NCBI GenBank assembly: GCA_014729315.1
Contig: WJKD01000477.1
Span: 1-5,039, forward strand
DNA from: Promethearchaeota archaeon
GTDB lineage: Archaea > Asgardarchaeota > Lokiarchaeia > Sigynarchaeales > SOKP01
Length of the DNA: 5,039 nt
Direction of reading: 5' to 3'
Every line of letters starts with the position of its first letter. Positions within the stretch are counted from its first letter, which is position 1. The notes beneath the pieces are model-generated. The model did no database searches. It was not told the DNA's origin and was given only the letters and a program-made list of their open reading frames with translations. Positions 1 through 4,750 of this stretch are shown here, piece after piece. The translations under genes were made by a program, and so were the position numbers.

Positions 1-61
1 AAATATAAGATTTACGAGAGGGAGTGAAAAAGCGAATAATTTGGTAATAAATGAATTAAAA

Positions 62-440
62 TTAAAATTGAGGCGAGAGGATTTACTAAAATTGAAGAAA
101 ATCACGATAATTATTTTCAGAAAAAAATTCACTTTACCTTTGAAATAAACGTAAAAAATGAAAGAAATTGTGTGGAAGACAGATTATAATCATTTTCAGC
201 CTTGTTTTATTTCTCAGGAAAATATAATGGAATAGAAATTTAAATCATAGATAACAAAATTAAGAACCACCCAAATCATTCGGAAGATTACGATCCTTGG
301 AAAATTACGACTATTATAAAAACTGATTTACTACCCTTCCAGAGACTTTCGGTGAGCTACAATCTCTTAAAAATTTAGACCTTAGTAAAAGCACATTGAC
401 ATCTCTTCCCAAATCTTTTGCCAACCTCAATGGTGATATG
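62..440 (+). pseudogene. Decayed leucine-rich-repeat (LRR) protein gene fragment
   Basis: Reading across three frames recovers successive LRR units of the 23-residue type. The clearest, in the frame of position 270, reads PKSFGRLRSLENYDYYKN, a TGA stop at 324-326, then FTTLPETFGELQSLKNLDL and LTSLPKSFANLNG. The conserved LRR prolines fall at 270, 339 and 408, exactly 69 nt apart. Earlier units are seen in the frame of 137 (LKKITIIIFRKKFTLP, then DYNHFQP with proline at 200) and in the frame of 250 (IIDNKIK). Stops at 146, 152, 233, 241 and 324, plus at least two frame changes (near 235-240 and near 270), show that it is not translated as one protein. The frame is open back to position 2, so the parent gene probably extended beyond the left edge. 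LRRs of this kind are protein-binding scaffolds, but the role of the intact parent is unknown. LRR identity is confident; the exact ends are not. Confidence 0.72.
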
Positions 441-583
441 ATTTTATCTTGTGAGATCTGGAAGTTAAAAAAAGTCGGATATTTTCCAGTATCCAACATA
501 ATTTTTCCATCACGATCAAGAGACGCTATGTCTTTAAATAGCTTCAGCTTCTCTTTGGATAACGTTAATTCCTCGAAATTCAA
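314..583 (-). CDS. Doubtful 89-codon ORF; probable N-terminal gene fragment fused to antisense of the LRR remnant
   Basis: The ORF starts at a TTG codon with a GGGA stretch just upstream, and a T-rich TATA-like element lies near 633-645. Residues 1 to about 49 (MNFEELTLSKEKLKLFKDI, then a DRDGKIMLD stretch and YPTFFNFQ) have a normal charged and hydrophobic composition. The opposite strand over the same bases is rich in S, F and N, as expected for an antisense reading. From about residue 50 the frame simply reads the antisense of the LRR remnant, so the last 40 residues are unlikely to be a natural protein. I read it as the 5' end of a broken gene joined tail to tail with the LRR fragment. 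No domain is recognised in the first 49 residues. It might be expressed as a short peptide, but nothing shows this. Confidence 0.25.
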   Translation of the reverse strand: MNFEELTLSKEKLKLFKDIASLDRDGKIMLDTGKYPTFFNFQISQDKIISPLRLAKDLGRDVNVLLLRSKFLRDCSSPKVSGRVVNQFL

Positions 584-636
584 CGAGATTCCCTTTTCTT
601 TTACTCAAACAATAAAATAGTTAGTATAACAAAATA

Positions 637-699
637 TAAAAAAATTAAGTAAAAAGTAAAAAAAATTTGAGAACATTTTTCTTCCATATCGGGAAGAAA
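637..699 (-). terminator. Probable TBP transcription terminator (hairpin plus T-runs)
   Basis: A perfect 8-bp inverted repeat (TTTCTTCC at 678-685, GGAAGAAA at 692-699) with a 6-nt loop lies about 75 bp behind the TBP stop. Read on the minus strand, it is followed by a run of T residues at about 657-667 and further T-runs towards 637. Archaeal termination depends mainly on oligo-T tracts, so the T-runs may matter more than the hairpin. Confidence 0.5.
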
Positions 700-772
700 T
701 ACAAGATAAACATACAAAATCTTATTAATGTTTGTTTTTATGGAACTTTTCGAAGAATTGGTGCATCTGGTT

Positions 773-1411
773 TCAGATGAAGGTTATTTCTTGATACTCA
801 GAACCTGATTCTGTATCAATTTCTAAATCTAAGTCTCTTACTTCTTTATTCAACCGAATTACGGCCTCTCTTACATCTTCTTTGTTTTTTGCTCCTGTAC
901 ATACAATCTTTCCCGTAGAAAAGATGAGAAATACCGTTTTCGGGTCCTGCATACGATAAATCAAACCAGGGAATACTTCAGGTTCGTACATTGCGTATTC
1001 CATGACAATAGCAGCCATATTGAGGTCAATATTAATGTGTAAATCTCCGCTGGCAACAATGTTTTGAATGGCGATTTGGGGGTTTGAAACATTTATTCCA
1101 GCTTTTTTCACATTTTTAACTGCTTTTTTTACCACAAGATCAGCGTCTGCGGCTTTGCGCATTCCAGTTACAACCATCTTTCCAGTGGAAAAGATTAAGA
1201 TGGTTGCTCGAGGCTTTTCAATCCTCATGATTAATCCCGGAAAGCGTTCTGGATTATATTCTACATCAGCATACTTTCGAGCAATTTGGTTCAGATCGAT
1301 TTTTTCGACAATATCGACAGTAACGGTGGCAACTACATTTTCGATTTTGTAATCGGCTTCTAAGTCCTTTTCTTCCTTATCTTCTTCTTTTTGATTTTCT
1401 GCGACTGGCAT
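773..1411 (-). CDS. tbp: TATA-box-binding protein (TBP)
   Basis: This is the general archaeal transcription factor that binds and bends the TATA box and, with TFB, recruits RNA polymerase. The 212-residue product has the saddle-forming tandem repeat. Repeat 1 covers about residues 21-110, with FPGLIMRI at 57-64, LIFSTGK at 72-78 and VTG at 81-83. Repeat 2 covers about 112-202, with FPGLIYRM at 147-154, LIFSTGK at 162-168 and CTG at 171-173. The two FPGL motifs are exactly 90 residues apart. The four Phe residues that intercalate into DNA in known TBPs correspond to F57, F74, F147 and F164. The DNA-contacting Asn residues correspond to N25 (IENVVATV) and N117 (IQNIVAS). The N-terminus (about 1-20) is an added acidic and lysine-rich segment (NQKEEDKEEKDLEAD), and the tail beyond repeat 2 is also acidic, a common archaeal feature. 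The ATG at 1411 fits because it follows a promoter-like sequence and includes the acidic segment. The gene appears monocistronic. Confidence 0.97.
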   Translation of the reverse strand: MPVAENQKEEDKEEKDLEADYKIENVVATVTVDIVEKIDLNQIARKYADVEYNPERFPGLIMRIEKPRATILIFSTGKMVVTGMRKAADADLVVKKAVKNVKKAGINVSNPQIAIQNIVASGDLHINIDLNMAAIVMEYAMYEPEVFPGLIYRMQDPKTVFLIFSTGKIVCTGAKNKEDVREAVIRLNKEVRDLDLEIDTESGSEYQEITFI

Positions 1412-1427
1412 TTTAACTCACGAATAC

Positions 1428-1457
1428 TTATAAAAATTATATATCCTTTATAAAGCT
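1428..1457 (-). promoter_or_regulatory. TBP promoter region with overlapping TATA-like boxes
   Basis: Read on the minus strand, the sequence is AGCTTTATAAAGGATATATA followed by AT-rich DNA and a third element TTTTTATAAG. The TTTATAAA box (1447-1454) centres about 40 bp from the ATG. Initiation about 25 bp further on would leave a leader of roughly 14 nt. The purine-rich AAAGG before GATATATA could serve as a TFB-recognition (BRE-like) element for that second box. The nearest element (1428-1437) is too close to the ATG for normal spacing. Which box is used cannot be decided from sequence. Confidence 0.5.
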
Positions 1458-1558
1458 CTTTTAATTTGATTATTATTTCTTGCGTAATTGATCATTAGAT
1501 TAACGAAATCTCAATACCAAAAAAAGTAGCTTTATATATAATATTTTTATTAATAATA

Positions 1559-1595
1559 ATTTGCTTTATAAATAAATATTTGCTTTATAAATAAA
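1559..1595. repeat. Two-copy tandem repeat of 18 bp, period 19, each with a palindromic TATA core
   Basis: ATTTGCTTTATAAATAAA occurs identically at 1559-1576 and 1578-1595 with one base between. Each copy contains TTTATAAA (1565-1572 and 1584-1591), which is its own reverse complement and resembles an archaeal TATA box on both strands. The same 10-mer GCTTTATAAA occurs once more, inverted, in the TBP promoter (1447-1456). The repeat could be a factor-binding site or chance slippage in AT-rich DNA. Confidence 0.8.
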
Positions 1596-1710
1596 AAAAA
1601 GTCAAAAATATCAAATTTTTTCTCAATCCTATTTCTATCGCACTTGGGATTCTCCTAAGTATTTCGTAAATATGGGAATTAAATTAACGAGGAAGAATAA
1701 AAATTGAATG

Positions 1711-1752
1711 GAAAAAAATAAATTCCTTCGATATATTTAAAAATTTTTAGCT
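1711..1752 (-). terminator. Candidate oligo-T termination region after the VTT protein gene
   Basis: On the minus strand the first 50 bases after the stop include TAAAAATTTTTA (about 1739-1750) and a seven-base T-run at about 1712-1718. A stronger T8 run lies further on at about 1593-1600. Archaeal termination often uses several such T-runs. No stable GC-rich hairpin precedes them. Confidence 0.35.
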
Positions 1753-1760
1753 ATTGTTAG

Positions 1761-2642
1761 TTATTCCTTATTAATTTTTTTCTCTAAAATCTTACTAAAA
1801 AGATAATAGGCTACGAAGATAGCTACTAGAACTCCCAGAATTATGAGGAGGAGATTGTTAAATAACGCAGCTTGAGCTTCAATCTGAGAATATGGCAAAT
1901 CATCAAAATTAATAGGAGGTCTTATGCCTAATGACGCCCCCAACCATGAGTAAAAAAAAGCTCGAGGAACAGAACCAAGGAAGGTCCCAATAGAATACTT
2001 TTTTACATCCATATCGACTAAGCCTGAAGCGTACGAAATAGGATCAAACGCAATAAAGGGTAGAAAACGGGCTACAACGATCGCTCCCGTTCCGTATTTT
2101 TGAATGAGATTGTCGGCAACATTGAGAGCGCTTTCTCCAACGAATTTCTCTGCCAAGGGGCGACCTCCCCTCTTGCTAACATAAAAACATAATATTCCAG
2201 CAGCCATTGACCCAATAATCCCCATGATTCCACCAACGAAAAATCCCCAGATCATCCCCGCCGCAAGTAAGACGATTTCAGAGGGAATCGGAACGAGGAG
2301 TCCTTGTATAGCCATAATTGCAATGAAGAGAAATATCCCCCAAAAAGCTAACTGGTAAATTGGATTTACGAATAGTTCGACTACTAATCGATATAAGAAT
2401 GTTTGATCAACGAAATAAATATAATAAAGCAAATAAAGAGACACGAGGAAGAGTGCTACAAATAAAATCATATAAGCAATAGTCTTTGCGTCAAAATTAG
2501 AGAAGTCCACTAAATTTTTGAAATACTCACGAGCTTTATCAGAAAAACTCTTTTTATCGTTCCGATCTCCATCTATTTCTTCATTAGATAATTCCTTTCG
2601 TATTGGTTGCTTATCTTCTTCTTGCTTTTCCATGAAATTCAA
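1761..2642 (-). CDS. VTT/DedA-family integral membrane protein (TVP38/TMEM64-like)
   Basis: The protein has up to 293 residues. A charged cytosolic-looking N-terminus (about 1-50) is followed by a hydrophobic helix at about 55-78. The VTT core then runs from about 98 to 240: a helix at 98-115, the re-entrant-type segment VPIPSEIVLLAAG (117-129), a glycine-rich helix at 132-155, KRGGRPLAEKFVG (157-169), the conserved RFLPFIAFDPISYASG (192-207) and a helix at 216-236. A last helix lies at about 262-282. Eukaryotic relatives (VMP1, TMEM41B) move lipids between membrane leaflets, and bacterial DedA proteins are implicated in recycling of undecaprenyl phosphate and in membrane energetics. The substrate here is unknown. 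The frame opens with TTG at 2642, but ATG at 2633 (fourth codon, MEKQEEDK) is the likelier start; neither has a clear Shine-Dalgarno. It is divergent from the phosphodiesterase gene with about 100 bp between. Confidence 0.9.
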   Translation of the reverse strand: MNFMEKQEEDKQPIRKELSNEEIDGDRNDKKSFSDKAREYFKNLVDFSNFDAKTIAYMILFVALFLVSLYLLYYIYFVDQTFLYRLVVELFVNPIYQLAFWGIFLFIAIMAIQGLLVPIPSEIVLLAAGMIWGFFVGGIMGIIGSMAAGILCFYVSKRGGRPLAEKFVGESALNVADNLIQKYGTGAIVVARFLPFIAFDPISYASGLVDMDVKKYSIGTFLGSVPRAFFYSWLGASLGIRPPINFDDLPYSQIEAQAALFNNLLLIILGVLVAIFVAYYLFSKILEKKINKE

Positions 2643-2687
2643 CTTATCAAAATTTAGAGTAAAGATTAAGTAAATTAGATAATTTAT

Positions 2688-2700
2688 TTTTCTATAAAAA
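2688..2700 (-). promoter_or_regulatory. Candidate TATA box for the VTT protein gene
   Basis: On the minus strand the sequence is TTTTTATAGAAAA, centred about 60 bp from the likely ATG at 2633. This would give a leader of about 35-40 nt. It lies only about 15 bp from the opposing TATA box of the phosphodiesterase gene, so the two promoters face away from a shared core and could interfere or be co-regulated. Confidence 0.4.
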
Positions 2701-2705
2701 CTATG

Positions 2706-2717
2706 TTTTTTTATAAG
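2706..2717 (+). promoter_or_regulatory. Candidate TATA box for the phosphodiesterase gene
   Basis: The sequence TTTTTTTATAAG is centred about 29 bp upstream of the ATG at 2741. With usual archaeal spacing, transcription would begin within a few bases of the start codon, so the mRNA would be leaderless or nearly so. No Shine-Dalgarno precedes this ATG, which fits. Confidence 0.55.
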
Positions 2718-2740
2718 GTTTCTAAATCATAATAAGTAAA

Positions 2741-3475
2741 ATGAACAAACCATATATATTTGCTCATCGCGGAGCGATGGCATACTGTATTGAAAATACT
2801 ATGGAATCTTTTCAAAAAGCAGTAGAAATGAGAGTAGGAATAGAAACCGACCTTCGTTTAACAAGAGACATGCGTCTTATTTGCTTTCACGATCCAGGAT
2901 TTAAAATTGACGATCAATGGTATTTTATTAAAGACTTAACGTACGAAGAACTTAAAGATATAGAATTTGAAGATGGAAGAGAAGTGCCGACTTTTGAAGA
3001 AATTTTGAATGCTTTTAGATATTGTCCAAAGGAATTCCGATATAGTTGTGATATAGGAAATGCTAAAGTTGGTTATGCGGCGATTGATATAATAAAAAAA
3101 TTCAATAACTTCCATCAAGTAGAAATTACCGATACGCGTTTATGGACTCTAAAAAAATTACGTAAATATAGTTTAAAAATTAAATTAATCCACACTATCC
3201 CATATCAAATTAAAGAAATTAACCAAGATACAATTAAATTTGATAAATTAAGAGATTACAATATAAACATATTAAATATAAAAAACGACAGAGCAACTAA
3301 AGAAAATTTCAAGGCTGTTGTAGATTATGGGTTCAAATGCTATGTATGGGGCGTCAACTCTAAAAATCGAATGAAAAAAGTTTTAAAACTTAGATATGAT
3401 GAAGAATTTCCCAGAGCAATCTATACAAATTATCCCGATGTTTTAAAAAAGATAAGAGACAAGATATACGACTGA
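2741..3475 (+). CDS. Glycerophosphodiester phosphodiesterase family protein (GDPD)
   Basis: The 244-residue product has the GDPD TIM-barrel motifs in order: HRGA (9-12) and ENT (18-20), E35 and D37 in GIETDLRLT, the catalytic HD (50-51), VPTFEEIL (82-89), YVWGVNS (201-207) and AIYTNYPD (226-233). Family enzymes hydrolyse glycerophosphodiesters to glycerol phosphate and an alcohol using two catalytic His (here H9 and H50) and a divalent metal held by acidic residues (here E35 and D37). The acidic residue of the third strand, usually Glu in an EIK context, appears as Asp104 in YSCDIGNAK, a conservative change. No signal peptide or membrane helix is visible, so it is probably cytosolic. In an archaeon the likely substrates are head-group diesters from membrane lipid turnover, but this is inference. 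The length is normal. The ATG fits the upstream TATA box. The hydrolase gene follows after 63 bp on the same strand. Confidence 0.93.
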   Translation: MNKPYIFAHRGAMAYCIENTMESFQKAVEMRVGIETDLRLTRDMRLICFHDPGFKIDDQWYFIKDLTYEELKDIEFEDGREVPTFEEILNAFRYCPKEFRYSCDIGNAKVGYAAIDIIKKFNNFHQVEITDTRLWTLKKLRKYSLKIKLIHTIPYQIKEINQDTIKFDKLRDYNINILNIKNDRATKENFKAVVDYGFKCYVWGVNSKNRMKKVLKLRYDEEFPRAIYTNYPDVLKKIRDKIYD

Positions 3476-3478
3476 AAA

Positions 3479-3498
3479 AAAGAGAAATTTTTCTTTTA
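3479..3498 (+). terminator. Weak T-rich stop signal after the phosphodiesterase gene
   Basis: Just behind the stop codon, an A-rich tract is followed by ATTTTTCTTTT (about 3487-3497), which can fold back weakly on the preceding AAAAAGAGAAA. It may terminate part of the transcription. Because a TATA-like sequence overlaps it, it could equally be part of the next gene's promoter. Confidence 0.3.
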
Positions 3499-3503
3499 AA
3501 TAA
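3494..3503 (+). promoter_or_regulatory. Candidate TATA box for the MBL-fold hydrolase gene
   Basis: TTTTAAATAA contains TTTAAATA, a close match to the archaeal TATA consensus, centred about 40 bp before the ATG. Start of transcription about 25 bp downstream would fall just ahead of the Shine-Dalgarno at 3526. The hydrolase may therefore be transcribed on its own as well as, or instead of, with the phosphodiesterase. Confidence 0.4.
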
Positions 3504-3525
3504 TTTTACGTATTAAGTAAATATT

Positions 3526-3530
3526 AGGAG
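3526..3530 (+). promoter_or_regulatory. Ribosome-binding site of the MBL-fold hydrolase
   Basis: AGGAG lies 8 nt before the ATG at 3539, a standard Shine-Dalgarno spacing. It fixes this start and contrasts with the other genes of the window, whose starts lack a clear Shine-Dalgarno. Confidence 0.7.
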
Positions 3531-3538
3531 AAATTAAA

Positions 3539-4204
3539 ATGAAAAAAATTTTTAAGGATGTCTATTTTTTAGGTAATTCTGGTTGCGCAGTATACCTTGT
3601 TGATTCAAGAGGCCAGAAAGATGGACTCGTATTAATAGACTGCGGAATGAGTCTAGATGTTATCAAAAACATTACCAAGATGAACTTGGATCCAAAAAAC
3701 ATAAAGCACTGCATTTTAACACATAGTCATATTGATCACATCGCTGCTTGCCACGAACTCTATAATTTCAACAAAAAGATTAATTTTTACGCTCACGAAT
3801 TAGATGCCGAACCAATAGAAAAGAAAGGTTATGGCGATCGAACCGCAGCAAGTTGGTATGGAGTAAATTATAAACCTATTAAACTAGAAAAACGATTCAA
3901 ATCAGAAGAAGAAATTTTACAGCTCGGAAAATACAAATTCACTATTCTTCACACGCCAGGGCACACGCCAGGTTCAATTGTAGTGCTCTTAAAAGTCGCT
4001 AATACAAAAATCTTGTTCGGACAAGATATCCATGGCCCATTTTATGAAAGTTTTGGTTCGAATTTAAAAGATTATCAGAAATCTATGGATAAACTCCTAA
4101 AATTAGAACCAGATATCTTATGTGAGGGACATTTTGGCATTATTGAACCAGTCGATAAAGTAAAGGAATATATCACCCGTTATAAAGAAATGAATAAACC
4201 TTAA
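3539..4204 (+). CDS. MBL-fold (metallo-beta-lactamase superfamily) metal-dependent hydrolase
   Basis: The 221-residue product is a complete, single-domain MBL fold. The signature THSHIDH at 61-67 gives metal ligands H62, H64, D66 and H67. HTPGHTPGS at 138-146 supplies H142, GQDIHG at 161-166 supplies D163, and CEGHFG at 195-200 supplies H198. All ligands of a two-metal site are therefore present. The start (FKDVYFLGNSGCAVYLVDS) and the VLIDCG strand at 31-36 are typical of glyoxalase II-like members. No RNase-type (beta-CASP) insertion and no flavodiiron domain are present, so a small-molecule hydrolase such as a thioesterase, lactonase or phosphodiesterase is most likely; the substrate cannot be read from sequence. 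No signal peptide is visible, so it is probably cytosolic. Its position behind the GDPD gene allows, but does not prove, a linked role in lipid-derived metabolite turnover. It has its own strong Shine-Dalgarno. Confidence 0.93.
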   Translation: MKKIFKDVYFLGNSGCAVYLVDSRGQKDGLVLIDCGMSLDVIKNITKMNLDPKNIKHCILTHSHIDHIAACHELYNFNKKINFYAHELDAEPIEKKGYGDRTAASWYGVNYKPIKLEKRFKSEEEILQLGKYKFTILHTPGHTPGSIVVLLKVANTKILFGQDIHGPFYESFGSNLKDYQKSMDKLLKLEPDILCEGHFGIIEPVDKVKEYITRYKEMNKP

Positions 4205-4286
4205 AGACCAAAACAAGTTTTATTCTTTTACATCGCTCTTGGTTTGTTTATAAATGAGAAGCTACATAATTTAAAATAATTCATCT
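4205..4286. other. Convergent intergenic spacer with T-run terminator candidate
   Basis: This short spacer separates the plus-strand hydrolase from the minus-strand longin-like gene. The plus strand has GTTTTATTCTTTTA at 4217-4230, a plausible archaeal oligo-T terminator for the hydrolase. A weak ACCAA/TTGGT inverted repeat (4207-4211 with 4239-4243) encloses it. No comparably strong T-run is seen for the minus-strand transcript. Confidence 0.4.
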
Positions 4287-4685
4287 TTATAAATTGCTTA
4301 TTTTTTGGTAAAGAATTAATTTCTTCTTAAACTCTTCAAATATCGATTTATTCCCATCCCAATTGAGAATATCTTCGATTTTGTAGAGTTCTTTAAACAT
4401 TTTAACAAATATATCAAAAAACTTTCTAATCTTCTTAACGCTGATTTCGAGCCTTGATCTTCCCACCAGAATTAAATTTTCTCCCATAAAAGATAAACAT
4501 GTATATTTACATTTTTCCATATTAAACGAGTGTAAGTCAGTCCCAGATAATTCCTTAGAAAAGTTTTTTATCGTAGAAACAAACCTTCCGAAATCTGTAT
4601 TATCACGTTCGGTGTTTTCCGGAAATTCGAAAACAACTCTTCCATCCTTTAAGAATAGCCAAATCTGAGTAAGAGTCTCCCACAT
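4287..4685 (-). CDS. Longin/roadblock-like small protein
   Basis: The 132-residue soluble protein has no signal peptide or membrane helix. The order of predicted elements matches the longin/roadblock layout: strand IWLFLKDGR (8-16), strand VVFEF (17-21), helix GRFVSTIKNFSKEL (33-46), strands around HSFNMEKCKYTCLSFM (52-67) and NLILVGRS (70-77), then a long helix KKIRKFFDIFVKMFKEL (84-100). In eukaryotes such domains serve in vesicle trafficking and as scaffolds or regulators of small GTPases, and Asgard archaea encode many divergent copies. No GTPase lies in this window, so the partner is unknown. The ATG at 4685 places the first strand near the N-terminus, as expected. The frame is open further upstream but offers no ATG, GTG or TTG there. 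It follows the membrane protein gene after about 65 bp on the same strand, so the two may be co-transcribed. The fold call rests on pattern, not on a catalytic motif. Confidence 0.68.
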   Translation of the reverse strand: MWETLTQIWLFLKDGRVVFEFPENTERDNTDFGRFVSTIKNFSKELSGTDLHSFNMEKCKYTCLSFMGENLILVGRSRLEISVKKIRKFFDIFVKMFKELYKIEDILNWDGNKSIFEEFKKKLILYQKISNL

Positions 4686-4707
4686 AGAAAGTATCTGATT
4701 TAATTCC

Positions 4708-4720
4708 TTTTTTATATTTT
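4708..4720 (-). promoter_or_regulatory. Possible internal TATA box for the longin-like gene
   Basis: On the minus strand AAAATATAAAAAAGG centres about 27-29 bp from the ATG at 4685, the distance expected for a leaderless transcript. No Shine-Dalgarno sits at normal spacing; the nearest GGA is about 20 nt away. The background is very AT-rich, so chance occurrence is likely. Confidence 0.3.
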
Positions 4721-4750
4721 TTGTGAGTATTTTTTTAGATAAATTATTTA

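Larger units (their letters stand above)
1458..1760. other. AT-rich non-coding interval between TBP and the VTT protein gene
   Basis: I see no convincing gene on either strand here. The interval contains the 19-nt-period tandem repeat at 1559-1595, a related GCTTTATATATA element at about 1529-1540, and A/T homopolymer runs near 1594-1600 and 1711-1718. It also has an imperfect hairpin at 1642-1660 (ACTTGGGA, loop TTC, TCCTAAGT) that pairs with a G-T wobble only in a plus-strand transcript. It must hold the 3' end signals of the VTT gene and may hold upstream control elements for TBP. Confidence 0.6.

Noticed and set aside
324..326. Possible selenocysteine or stop-codon readthrough at the TGA in the LRR region
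   Set aside because: No following hairpin of the needed type is evident, LRR proteins have no redox residue at this site, and other stops and frameshifts upstream already show decay.
396..620. Plus-strand open frame of 74 codons starting at TTG
   Set aside because: Its first part is the last LRR unit of the decayed gene. The rest is rich in S, F and N, as expected for antisense of a coding sequence, and there is no ribosome-binding site.
1..620. Insertion sequence or transposon causing the gene decay
   Set aside because: No transposase fragment, terminal inverted repeats or target-site duplication could be seen.
1068..1352. Plus-strand open frame of 94 codons
   Set aside because: It lies wholly antisense within the clearly conserved TBP gene and has the F/T/S-rich composition of a shadow frame.
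1500..1620. AT-rich repeat region as a replication origin or CRISPR-like array
   Set aside because: There are only two short repeat copies with a one-base gap, no spacers, no origin-recognition-box pattern, and no orc1/cdc6 or cas gene nearby.
2936..3118. Minus-strand open frame of 60 codons
   Set aside because: It is antisense to the conserved GDPD gene and has no promoter or family resemblance.
3539..4204. Assignment of the MBL-fold protein as glyoxalase II or an RNase
   Set aside because: The metal motifs are shared across the superfamily; no beta-CASP domain or substrate-specific C-terminal domain is present, so a precise enzyme name is not supported.
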